Source: a bacterium (GTDB lineage: Bacteria > Cyanobacteriota > Vampirovibrionia > Gastranaerophilales > Gastranaerophilaceae). Taken from it: a stretch of DNA of 32,436 nucleotides. Numbering within the stretch: the first letter of the stretch is position 1; each line of letters starts with the position of its first letter. Below are positions 8,017 through 14,462 of this stretch, one piece after another. The translations under genes and the position numbers were made by a program. Where the stretch lies: assembly GCA_017409065.1 (NCBI GenBank), contig JAFQTK010000100.1:1-32436 (forward strand). Direction: 5' to 3'. Below the pieces are notes generated by a model. The model saw only the letters and a list, made by a program, of their open reading frames with translations, was not told the origin of the DNA and searched no databases.

Positions 8017-9246
8017 ATGAATCTTTCCGGCGAATTAAAACAACTGTTATCCTCTGAATTTGTATCCGCCTTAGAAATTATTTCTCAAAAAGCGGATGAT
8101 TTTGGAGTACGAGTTTTTATAATTGGCGGAGTTGTTAGAGATTTATTGCTCGGTAAAAATATTTATGATGTTGATTTAGTTGTTGAAGGAAATGCAATTG
8201 AGTTTTGCAAATTTATTGAAGCAGAAAACTGCTGTAATATCGAACGCATTTCCCCAGACTTTGGGACTGCAAAAATCACATTAAAACAATTTAAAAATTT
8301 ATCATTAGATTTCGCTTCAACAAGAACAGAAAAATACCCTAAAAAAGGACATCTACCTGTTGTCGACAAAATTGGCTGCACTTTACTTGAAGATATCAAA
8401 AGGCGTGACTTCTCCGTTAATGCACTTGCTTTGTCAATAAATAAAAATGACTTCGGACTACTAATTGATTATACAGATGGAGTCAAAGATATAGAAAAAA
8501 AAGAATTAAAAATTTTACATGACAACAGCTTTATTGACGACCCAACCAGAATTATCAGAGGTCTACGCTTCGCATACAAATTAGACTTTAAACTAGAAAA
8601 GAATACACAAATATTACAAAAAGAATATTTACAACATTTTAACAATAACGATATATGCTATGAACGCATAAAACAAGTTGTAAAATTGGCATTTAGTCTT
8701 AATTCTACTGAACTATACAATGAATTTATAAATTCAAAAATTTATAAATTAATAACTGCTGCTCCATTTTTGAAAGATGGATTTTGCATAAAAAAAGCCG
8801 TTGAAAAGAATAAAAAATTAATCCCAAATGAAAATATTTGGTTAGTATATTTGTCCTGCTGCATAAATCTTGAAGACACAGAAAAATTAAATTTGAACTC
8901 AAAAGAATTGTCAATATTTAAAGAATTAAATAGACTTAAACATAATAAAGTAAAAATCAACTCAAATTACGATATTTACAATCAATTTAACAATGTTCCA
9001 ATGGAATCAATTGTTGCATACTTGGCAATTACACAAGATAATTCTGCCCAAATATACATTGATAATCTAATGAATATAACCCCCGCCATAAATGGTAACG
9101 ATTTAATAGAACTAGGATTCGAAAGAGGTAGAATTATAGGGCAAGTTATCGAAAAAATTAAAGAAGAAAAAATTAACGGAAACATAAAAAATAAAGAAGA
9201 TGAATTTTTACTCGCAAAAAAAATCATGTCCGAGTTTTACAATTAA
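8017..9246 (+). CDS. Class II tRNA nucleotidyltransferase, probably A-adding
   Basis: 409 residues; adds nucleotides to the tRNA 3' end. The class II (CCA-adding/poly(A) polymerase) motifs are present: GGVVRDLLLG with catalytic Asp51 and Asp53 (YDVDL), RRDFSVNAL, and the nucleobase-binding region DDPTRIIRGLRF. The loop between DFA and RRD is long (25 residues between DFA and DIKRRD), as in A- and CCA-adding enzymes. There is no HD domain in the C-terminal half, which is a degenerate helical domain. A second family member (30731-32128) has this loop shortened and carries an HD domain. The simplest reading is that this enzyme adds the terminal A; a full CCA-adding activity cannot be excluded. 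AAAGGA precedes ATG 8017. Confidence 0.85.
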   Translation: MNLSGELKQLLSSEFVSALEIISQKADDFGVRVFIIGGVVRDLLLGKNIYDVDLVVEGNAIEFCKFIEAENCCNIERISPDFGTAKITLKQFKNLSLDFASTRTEKYPKKGHLPVVDKIGCTLLEDIKRRDFSVNALALSINKNDFGLLIDYTDGVKDIEKKELKILHDNSFIDDPTRIIRGLRFAYKLDFKLEKNTQILQKEYLQHFNNNDICYERIKQVVKLAFSLNSTELYNEFINSKIYKLITAAPFLKDGFCIKKAVEKNKKLIPNENIWLVYLSCCINLEDTEKLNLNSKELSIFKELNRLKHNKVKINSNYDIYNQFNNVPMESIVAYLAITQDNSAQIYIDNLMNITPAINGNDLIELGFERGRIIGQVIEKIKEEKINGNIKNKEDEFLLAKKIMSEFYN

Positions 9247-9247
9247 T

Positions 9248-10720
9248 GTGAAAATAGATTCTCAAAACAAATCTTCTAATATTTTACAAAATCTCGATAC
9301 AAAAAATCGAGAAAATTTTGACACTCAAAACCCAATAAAAAAAATCTCGGCAAATTCTATAATGTCATTTTTAGAAAATTCATGCCGAATTAATAAACCA
9401 ATCCTTTCATTTAAGGGATATCAAGGCGACCCTCAACCGACAAAAAAACTTTTTTGGATATTAACGGGACGAAATGAAATTTATACAGATAACTATACAA
9501 ATGAAAGATTATTCAACAATGGACAAACAGGTTGGAAAAAATGGCTATCCGTTCGACCAAATGAAGCATTGAGTCGTTCCCCTGAACAAGCTATTCAATC
9601 TATATGCACTTTACAAAATAAAAATTATTTACCTGAATTTATCCCAACACCCAATTACGGTGATAAATGGGGACGGCATGCAAACTATATAGAGATTAAC
9701 CCTCGTTTAATTGCAAAACACGAAAATGGCGAAGTATCAGAAGGATTATTAAATGCTATAAAACTTCTTCCAATTATTCCTCCATCCCCAAATTCAAGTG
9801 CAAATTGCTTAATTCTATCTCAACTCTATCCTTGTTTTTATAAAGATGCTGAAGGTACAAACGGGTTTGGAAGTCTTTATACCGTTGATTTACATTCAGG
9901 TATAAGTAAAAACCTTACTTCAAGAGGTTTAACAAGAAATTCTCAACGAATGGGTGATGACGAATTAGTCAAAGCGTTTAATGATTTTGCGCATATGCGA
10001 GGATTTAAAACCGGTTTTAGAATGCCTTTATCTGCAGGACAAATGACTTTGCACGGACGATTATTTGACTGGCAAAAAGATGAAAGTGCATTTATTGATG
10101 CTTGTTGTTGGGGAATAGAACTTGGTTTTGACTCAATCTACTTTGATAGTGCAAAACACGTTGGTTTCTACGATATGGGAAACTATTGCGGAAACGGAAA
10201 TTTACCAACATTTGACCAAATGCAGCGAATACTTTACCTTATAAGAAATAAAACCAAAAGAAATGACCTAGCCTTTATTGGAGAAAAATGTACTCCGGAT
10301 GACAGATTTAGACAAATGGGTTTAAACGTTGGTACAGACTGGGGCAATGCATACAACAAAGATTCAGTCAAATACGAATCTAATAACGCTAAACACAGCA
10401 GAGATTATGCATCAGGACCCGAAATTTCCAATGATAATGACTATGGACATATGTCATACCAACAAAGAAGGGATAGACTAGAAAATTGCATCTTTGGATA
10501 TCACAACATAGCCGATAAATTACCTATATTTATGCAAATGACTGATATTTTTCCAATTTCTCCTTGCACCAATACTCATGATAGTATGATGCACTCAAAA
10601 TCGTTTAGTGCTTTTGGTGATGCACAAAGTCATTACAACAATGTTTTCAATCAATCAGATTCTGCTTTTAACCACCAAAACAGCGTTTACAACATTTTTC
10701 AAAAAGCTATGTATCTTTAA
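9248..10720 (+). CDS. Divergent GH13-like (alpha-amylase fold) protein
   Basis: About 490 residues from GTG 9248, which starts 1 nt after the preceding stop; an ATG at 9200 would overlap that gene by 47 nt, and ATG 9362 is also possible. An N-terminal polar region containing LSFKGYQGDP precedes a TIM-barrel-like domain. Landmarks resemble GH13: LLPIIPPSP...GFGSLYTVD (beta2-like), DSIYFDSAKHV (nucleophile-type Asp300), LAFIGEKC (acid-type Glu346) and TNTHDSM (Asp445-type). GH13 region I (DxVxNH) is replaced by GFRMPLSAGQ. No signal peptide is visible, so it is probably cytoplasmic or exported by another route. Substrate unknown; it could be a glycoside hydrolase, a transglycosylase or an inactive relative. 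Confidence 0.6.
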   Translation: MKIDSQNKSSNILQNLDTKNRENFDTQNPIKKISANSIMSFLENSCRINKPILSFKGYQGDPQPTKKLFWILTGRNEIYTDNYTNERLFNNGQTGWKKWLSVRPNEALSRSPEQAIQSICTLQNKNYLPEFIPTPNYGDKWGRHANYIEINPRLIAKHENGEVSEGLLNAIKLLPIIPPSPNSSANCLILSQLYPCFYKDAEGTNGFGSLYTVDLHSGISKNLTSRGLTRNSQRMGDDELVKAFNDFAHMRGFKTGFRMPLSAGQMTLHGRLFDWQKDESAFIDACCWGIELGFDSIYFDSAKHVGFYDMGNYCGNGNLPTFDQMQRILYLIRNKTKRNDLAFIGEKCTPDDRFRQMGLNVGTDWGNAYNKDSVKYESNNAKHSRDYASGPEISNDNDYGHMSYQQRRDRLENCIFGYHNIADKLPIFMQMTDIFPISPCTNTHDSMMHSKSFSAFGDAQSHYNNVFNQSDSAFNHQNSVYNIFQKAMYL

Positions 10721-10729
10721 CAAAAAATA

Positions 10730-10738
10730 TGTTATTAT
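10730..10738 (+). promoter_or_regulatory. Extended -10 promoter of the 99-aa gene
   Basis: TGT followed by TATTAT (10733-10738), 10 nt after the GH13-like gene's stop. It predicts a start near 10745 and a long leader of about 105 nt that is AT-rich, with the repeat GTAAAC...GTAAAC and a weak GAAAAA/TTTTTC hairpin. Confidence 0.45.
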
Positions 10739-10852
10739 ATAAAAGTAAACTTTTGTAAACAAACTAAGAAAAAGAAGAAATTTTTCATCTTGACCTTCAT
10801 TAAAATAAGTGAATAGTTAAAAAGTGTGTTACTTAAATAAAAGGAAATTAGC

Positions 10853-11152
10853 ATGTTCAATTTAAAAGATTTAAAATTTGTCAAATCACTCAAGGCGGCA
10901 AAACCTCGTCTCAAATGGATGATGTTTTCGCAAATGCAAGATTACAAAATCAACTCAAACTATGTTGATATGATTTGCAACGATGAACCAAAAGCACCAA
11001 ATGCAAGCAGTGATTCTTTAGAGGCTATGGTAAAAGATACATTAATTAAAGAATTTGGCCCATCAATTCAAAACTCTGCATCATATGAGTTATTGGTGGA
11101 TGCAGTACTCCATAACCTTAAGAAAAAACAACTTGAAGCTCTGGATGACTAA
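10853..11152 (+). CDS. Small hypothetical protein
   Basis: 99 residues, no family recognised. Basic N-terminal third (KDLKFVKSLKAAKPRLKW), a polar linker (NDEPKAPNASSDS), then an amphipathic helical region (MVKDTLIKEFG...LVDAVLHNLKKKQLEAL). No signal peptide or membrane helix. AAAGGA lies about 6-8 nt before the ATG, and a dedicated extended -10 promoter lies about 115 nt upstream. Coding appearance is good (clear RBS, clean frame). The basic head suggests nucleic-acid or ribosome contact, which is speculation. Confidence 0.65.
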   Translation: MFNLKDLKFVKSLKAAKPRLKWMMFSQMQDYKINSNYVDMICNDEPKAPNASSDSLEAMVKDTLIKEFGPSIQNSASYELLVDAVLHNLKKKQLEALDD

Positions 11153-11193
11153 CCCCTACCACTATAACTAAACCTAACTAACCTAACCATTCA
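11148..11193 (+). other. C-rich, G-free stretch, candidate Rho utilisation site
   Basis: From the stop codon of the 99-aa gene onward, 46 nt contain 17 C and no G, with evenly spaced YC dinucleotides and a loose repeat of CTAAC/CCTAA units. Unstructured C>G RNA is the hallmark of Rho loading sites. No intrinsic terminator follows the stop immediately, so Rho-dependent ending of this unit is plausible. Confidence 0.3.
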
Positions 11194-11227
11194 GACTAAT
11201 ATTTTTGGATACAAAATACTTTTAAAT

Positions 11228-11236
11228 TGATACAAT
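11228..11236 (+). promoter_or_regulatory. hsp20 extended -10 promoter
   Basis: TGA followed by TACAAT (11231-11236), with a TTGGAT 20 nt upstream of the hexamer (11205-11210). Predicted start near 11243, so the hsp20 leader would be about 80 nt and contain both hairpins described below. No CIRCE (HrcA operator) inverted repeat was seen. Confidence 0.45.
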
Positions 11237-11250
11237 TTTAACTATAAAAA

Positions 11251-11319
11251 CGGCACTTGCAGGTAATGTAAGTGCCGCTTTCTTCTTTTAAGATAAAAAT
11301 TAGCATTGAAAGGAGAAAG
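11251..11319 (+). promoter_or_regulatory. Candidate RNA thermometer in the hsp20 leader
   Basis: Two adjacent hairpins. Hairpin 1 pairs 11251-11260 (CGGCACTTGC) with 11268-11277 (GTAAGTGCCG, one G-U). Hairpin 2 pairs 11278-11291 (CUUUCUUCUUUUAA) with 11306-11319 (UUGAAAGGAGAAAG): 14 contiguous pairs including two U-G wobbles, with a 14-nt AT-rich loop. The second helix contains the complete Shine-Dalgarno GGAG (11312-11315), with the ATG only 2 nt beyond it. A pyrimidine strand closing the RBS of a small heat-shock gene is the ROSE/fourU type of design. Alternative: hairpin 1 plus its T-rich tail is an intrinsic terminator of the upstream gene. Confidence 0.55.
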
Positions 11320-11321
11320 AT

Positions 11322-11777
11322 ATGAAATATCTAATTAAAAAAACACCTGATAATTTTATAAAAACTGTTAACGACGAAATCAACTCCATTTTGAATCGAA
11401 ATTTCGATAGCCTATTCCCTGAATTTATTTTTTCTGGAGAAATGGATAAATTTGCCATGCCCGTAGAAATCCACGAAAAAGATAACGAATATAAAATAAA
11501 AGCAGAACTTCCGGGAGTAAAAAAGGAAGACTTAGAAATTGAAATAGATAAAAATCACATGTCTATTACTGCCAAAAAGCAAGAAGAATGCCATGAAGAC
11601 ACAAAATCATGCCGCAAATCAGAGTTCAAATACGGTGATTTTTCACGAGTTGTATATTTCCCGCAAGAAATTAAAATAGAAGATACAACAGCAAAACTTG
11701 AACATGGAGTCCTTTGCATTATCGCTCCGAAAAAAGAACCGGACAAAGAAGAAACAAAAAAATTAGAAATACAATAA
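11322..11777 (+). CDS. Small heat-shock protein, Hsp20/alpha-crystallin family
   Basis: 151-residue ATP-independent holdase that binds unfolding proteins and passes them to DnaK (dnaK is at 23898-25739). A variable N-terminal arm (1-44) is followed by the alpha-crystallin domain (about 45-137) with AELPGVKKEDLEIEI, the GDFSRVVYFPQEI strand pair and the conserved G-V-L (HGVLCI, 128-133). The tail ends KKLEIQ, an I/L-x-I-type anchoring motif. Cys90 and Cys97 in the central loop are unusual and could be redox-active (inference). AAAGGAGAAAG precedes the ATG but is buried in a predicted helix, suggesting heat-controlled translation. Confidence 0.93.
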   Translation: MKYLIKKTPDNFIKTVNDEINSILNRNFDSLFPEFIFSGEMDKFAMPVEIHEKDNEYKIKAELPGVKKEDLEIEIDKNHMSITAKKQEECHEDTKSCRKSEFKYGDFSRVVYFPQEIKIEDTTAKLEHGVLCIIAPKKEPDKEETKKLEIQ

Positions 11778-11789
11778 TAACTAAAATAC

Positions 11790-11812
11790 GGCATGCCTAT
11801 TTCAGGCATGCC
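11790..11812 (+). repeat. Palindromic hairpin between hsp20 and the ACT-like gene
   Basis: GGCATGCCT (11790-11798) and AGGCATGCC (11804-11812) form a perfect 9-bp stem with loop ATTTC. Each arm contains the self-complementary GGCATGCC. There is no T-tract, so it is not a standard terminator; it ends 2 nt before the AGGAGAG ribosome binding site of the next gene. It may act as an mRNA processing or stability element within a two-gene transcript. Confidence 0.6.
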
Positions 11813-11826
11813 TCAGGAGAGCTTCA

Positions 11827-12078
11827 ATGAAAACAATAATAGGGATAAAATTAACCAATAGAACAGAAACATCAACCCAATTTCAAAATTTATTGAGCGA
11901 ATACGGTTGCATAATACGAACTCGTATTGGACTACATGACATTGAAAATGGAAAATGCTCAACAAACGGAATTATTCTGCTTGAAGTTATCAATGACGAA
12001 TTAGTTCCCAAATTCCAAAAAGACTTATGTTCAGTTGACGGAATAGAACTCCAACAAATGGTTTTTGAATGTAATTAA
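11827..12078 (+). CDS. TM1266-like ACT-fold putative regulator
   Basis: 83 residues. The pattern (GIKL..., LLSEYGCIIRTRIGLHD, GIILLEVINDE, VDGIELQQMVF) matches the short ferredoxin/ACT-like fold of the TM1266 family, annotated as putative iron-only hydrogenase system regulators in anaerobes. That function is tentative even for the family, and no hydrogenase or maturase gene lies in this window. AGGAGAG (11815-11821) lies 5 nt before the ATG. Probably co-transcribed with hsp20, with a hairpin between them. The identification is by motif pattern only. Confidence 0.6.
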   Translation: MKTIIGIKLTNRTETSTQFQNLLSEYGCIIRTRIGLHDIENGKCSTNGIILLEVINDELVPKFQKDLCSVDGIELQQMVFECN

Positions 12079-12108
12079 TTGACGAAATTAAGCTATTTTC
12101 GTTATAAT
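12079..12108 (+). promoter_or_regulatory. Strong sigma-70-type promoter, leaderless geometry
   Basis: TTGACG (12079-12084) begins directly after the preceding stop codon; an 18-nt spacer then leads to a perfect TATAAT (12103-12108). Six nt later is ATG 12115, without a Shine-Dalgarno. This is the best promoter match in the window. The TTG at 12079, which keeps the frame open, is therefore more likely the -35 box than a start codon. Confidence 0.75.
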
Positions 12109-12114
12109 TTGAGC

Positions 12115-12516
12115 ATGCTTAAAATACTCGCAGTTGATGACATGCAACAATGGAGAAACTATCACACTGAGGCTTTGAGTGTGATATTAAAAGCTGTGCC
12201 TTACGAGCTTATTCTTGCAGAGTCTGCAACATCTGCACTCGAAATCATTAACGAAAATATAGACTCAAAATTTGATTTAATAATATCTGATTTACAAATG
12301 GAATCTATATTTGAACCTGAATACGCAGGCGAATGGCTAATTCGAAACATTCAAAATATTAAACAATATCATCTAACCCCTAAAATAATAGTTTCTGCAG
12401 CCTACAATGTAAAGTTTATAGCTGAGCAGCTCAACGTCCATTACTTGAGCAAACCATCAATAATTCATAACCCACTAGCTTATGAGCTTAAGATTAGAGA
12501 AGTCCTAAACTGTTAA
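12115..12516 (+). CDS. Single-domain response regulator
   Basis: 133-residue CheY-like receiver domain with no output domain. Key residues are all present: the acidic pair Asp8/Asp9 (LAVDD), phosphoacceptor Asp59 (LIISDLQM), Ser94 in the Thr/Ser position (IIVSAA) and Lys113 (LSKP). The 11-residue segment after Asp59 (ESIFEPEYAGE) is longer and more acidic than usual. No histidine kinase is nearby, so the partner is unknown. ATG 12115 is preferred over TTG 12079 because the latter is a -35 box; translation is predicted to be leaderless. Its end overlaps the convergent gene by 12 nt. Confidence 0.88.
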   Translation: MLKILAVDDMQQWRNYHTEALSVILKAVPYELILAESATSALEIINENIDSKFDLIISDLQMESIFEPEYAGEWLIRNIQNIKQYHLTPKIIVSAAYNVKFIAEQLNVHYLSKPSIIHNPLAYELKIREVLNC

Positions 12517-13149
12517 ATTACCTTTATCGCCTTCTTTTTTCTCTCTAAGCTTGTTAGAAATATGGTTTGCGATTGGAGTCGCTACAACAGGGCAAACAAA
12601 TCTATAAAGAAGTTGGAATACCATCAAACTTTTAGCAACCTTAAAACCTTTCATAAGGTCATCTGCTTTGGTATCATATGTTTTCTTAATCGCATTTTCA
12701 AACGGTTTTATTAATTTTTTGTCAATAGCACCGTTCAAAGCATATCCACCCGCAGTTGAAAGAACCGTTCCTATAAACATATTCAACATCAACGGTTTCT
12801 TTTGCTCTTCTTCTATTTTTTTAGAAGTAGCAACATTGTACATATAAAAACCGTTCAATACGTTAGCACATGCTGCTGAAAGGTGTTGAGTATAGTCAAT
12901 ATCCTTCTTTACACACCACTCAGTAAAACCTTTAACATATTTATTCTGAGCTAATTTTCCTATTCCCCTTGCCAACAAATCAATGCTTTTATCTGCACCT
13001 TTTCTAATAAATTCAGGAATCAAAGAAGGTGCCGTCATACCACAAATTTGTGAAGCAGTAGCATTGGTTCTCGCAACATTTGTTGAGATAACACGAGGCA
13101 ATTGTCTTGGAATGTTTCTATTTATAAATGGCTTAATTGGAATACTCAT
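12505..13149 (-). CDS. Hypothetical membrane-associated protein
   Basis: 214 residues, no family recognised. Basic, proline-containing N-terminus (MSIPIKPFINRNIPRQLPRV) without a signal peptide, a helical middle, and two hydrophobic stretches at about 119-141 (MLNMFIGTVLSTAGGYAL) and 172-197 (LMVFQLLYRFVCPVVATP). The C-terminus is highly charged. AAAGGAG lies inside the end of the upstream gene, and the ATG follows that gene's stop by 1 nt, so the pair is translationally coupled. The two proteins share a general design (polar head, hydrophobic segments, charged tail) and probably act together. The 3' end overlaps the response regulator by 12 nt. Confidence 0.7.
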   Translation of the reverse strand: MSIPIKPFINRNIPRQLPRVISTNVARTNATASQICGMTAPSLIPEFIRKGADKSIDLLARGIGKLAQNKYVKGFTEWCVKKDIDYTQHLSAACANVLNGFYMYNVATSKKIEEEQKKPLMLNMFIGTVLSTAGGYALNGAIDKKLIKPFENAIKKTYDTKADDLMKGFKVAKSLMVFQLLYRFVCPVVATPIANHISNKLREKKEGDKGNLTV

Positions 13150-13150
13150 G

Positions 13151-14062
13151 TTATTTCGTCACTCCTTTAAAACTTTGGAATACAGCCGGCTCTTGATTGG
13201 CTCTCTTGAACGTTACAAATTTAAAGTGATCATAAGTAGTAAATACCGGTTTATCTGTTGGTTTCGGTTTATTTTTAAGAATATATTTATCAATAATATA
13301 TTTATCAATGTATGGCATAGTTCCAACGGTAAATGCTGCTAATATTGAAGATGTAAACACCTTCGGACCATAAGTAATCAACTGATTAAAACAGTCATAA
13401 TTGGAAACCTTCTTAATCACACCATTTTTTGCAACTCTTGTAATATCAGGTTTGCTCAAATACTCAGCAGCACTTCCTAAATATTTTTTACCACCGTTTT
13501 TATCTAAATCCGTTTTAATTTTTTTCATAGCCGCCGAAAATGGCTCATAAGCTATCTTCGCAAAAATCAAACCTGTCACCCCTGATGCAATAGAGTGAGA
13601 AGCCGCTTTTCTGTTCTTATCAACGTCTTTTTGAGGCATAGCCATAATGGTCAAAGGACGCATACCGCAAGTAATAAACAACGCACCAACTGCTTCTGCC
13701 ACAGCTGAATTATCCTTTGCCATTTCACAAAAACTTTTAAACCACTTGGCTTTAACTACTTTTTCTGCAAAGGTCAATTTTGGATCGCCTGAAAAAGAAA
13801 CACGACCACCTAAATTATAATTATTTCCAGTAGTCGTGTTTATTTGATTATTTATATTGCTCTCATGATTTCCCTTGAATACAGCATGCTTATAGCTATG
13901 CATGGAATCATCAAGTCCGAAATCTTTGCCCATAATTTTATTTGAATGCAAAGACTGCATAGGCTGCCTTAGACGATGGGCTTTATAATTATTAAAATTT
14001 AATTGCTGGACGCTCATTGTTGTAACTTTCATTTCTGTGTTACTGGTGTAAAAACCAAACAT
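13151..14062 (-). CDS. Hypothetical protein with SFxGDP motif and hydrophobic segments
   Basis: 303 residues, no family recognised. A long polar, Asn/His/Gln-rich N-terminal region (1-85) is followed by VSFSGDP (88-94), then helical segments with moderately hydrophobic stretches near 121-142 and 155-175 and one near 235-258 (SSILAAFTVGTMPYI). VSFSG...DP resembles LSFKGYQGDP in the GH13-like protein, and FKG occurs twice more here (VFKG at 61-64, QSFKG near the C-terminus). There is no signal peptide. No Shine-Dalgarno precedes ATG 14062; ATGs at residues 11 and 16 are alternatives. First gene of a two-gene unit. Confidence 0.7.
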   Translation of the reverse strand: MFGFYTSNTEMKVTTMSVQQLNFNNYKAHRLRQPMQSLHSNKIMGKDFGLDDSMHSYKHAVFKGNHESNINNQINTTTGNNYNLGGRVSFSGDPKLTFAEKVVKAKWFKSFCEMAKDNSAVAEAVGALFITCGMRPLTIMAMPQKDVDKNRKAASHSIASGVTGLIFAKIAYEPFSAAMKKIKTDLDKNGGKKYLGSAAEYLSKPDITRVAKNGVIKKVSNYDCFNQLITYGPKVFTSSILAAFTVGTMPYIDKYIIDKYILKNKPKPTDKPVFTTYDHFKFVTFKRANQEPAVFQSFKGVTK

Positions 14063-14075
14063 TTTTACATTTGCT

Positions 14076-14104
14076 AGTATAACATCAAAAAAAAATCAAA
14101 ACAA
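14076..14104 (-). promoter_or_regulatory. Promoter of the 303-aa/214-aa pair
   Basis: On the minus strand TTGTTT (14099-14104), a 17-nt spacer, then TATACT (14076-14081) with TGT directly upstream (14082-14084). The hexamer is 13 nt from ATG 14062, so the leader would be only about 6 nt, too short for a Shine-Dalgarno. Confidence 0.55.
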
Positions 14105-14238
14105 CACACATCTTTACATAACAAACAATCCCCCAATTGGCTAAAACTCAATAATAACACACCATTGCACTAAAAACGTTTTTACATTTCTCAATAAATA
14201 TATGTTAACAATTTCAAAACTTGACACGCTTAACAGCA

Positions 14239-14267
14239 TAAAAAAAATGTTTGCTTTCGCAAACATT
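14239..14267 (-). terminator. Orphan intrinsic terminator
   Basis: On the minus strand AATGTTTGC, loop GAAA (a GNRA tetraloop), GCAAACATT, then a run of Ts. The stem is 9 perfect base pairs (14246-14254 with 14259-14267). It cannot serve rplL, which has its own terminator 240 nt upstream, and no protein-coding gene lies between them. Confidence 0.8.
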
Positions 14268-14456
14268 AAATAAACACGAGGATATTAAGAGAGAGAGTAT
14301 AAACCTTGTTTAAATTCTTACTGTATTAATTTACCGTACTGAATCTTCCTTTTAAATTGTATTCCCCTTACATTTATATAAAGTATTTTTCACTTCAAAA
14401 ATTGCCTAAAAAGTTTAATTTGATACATATTTTTACATAAACAGTGCAAATTATTT
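14240..14456 (-). ncRNA. Candidate small RNA, about 215 nt
   Basis: Bounded by an extended -10 promoter (14463-14471) and a strong terminator (14239-14267). The longest ORF I find inside with an ATG is 12 codons and has no ribosome binding site. Close to the terminator the minus-strand RNA has a CU-rich run (ACUCUCUCUCUU, 14287-14298) and UCCUC (14278-14282), both able to pair with Shine-Dalgarno sequences, like the seed regions of trans-acting sRNAs. It matches no known RNA family by eye. The rest of the 14063-14556 intergenic region is AT-rich with nothing else evident. Confidence 0.4.
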
Positions 14457-14462
14457 AAACGA

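Noticed and set aside
10739-10852. Riboswitch in the ~105-nt leader of the 99-aa gene
   Set aside because: Only a weak AT hairpin and a short GTAAAC repeat are visible; no known aptamer core was recognised.
12079-12114. TTG at 12079 as start codon of the response regulator
   Set aside because: It forms the -35 box TTGACG of a near-consensus promoter, has no ribosome binding site, and would add 12 residues not found in receiver domains.
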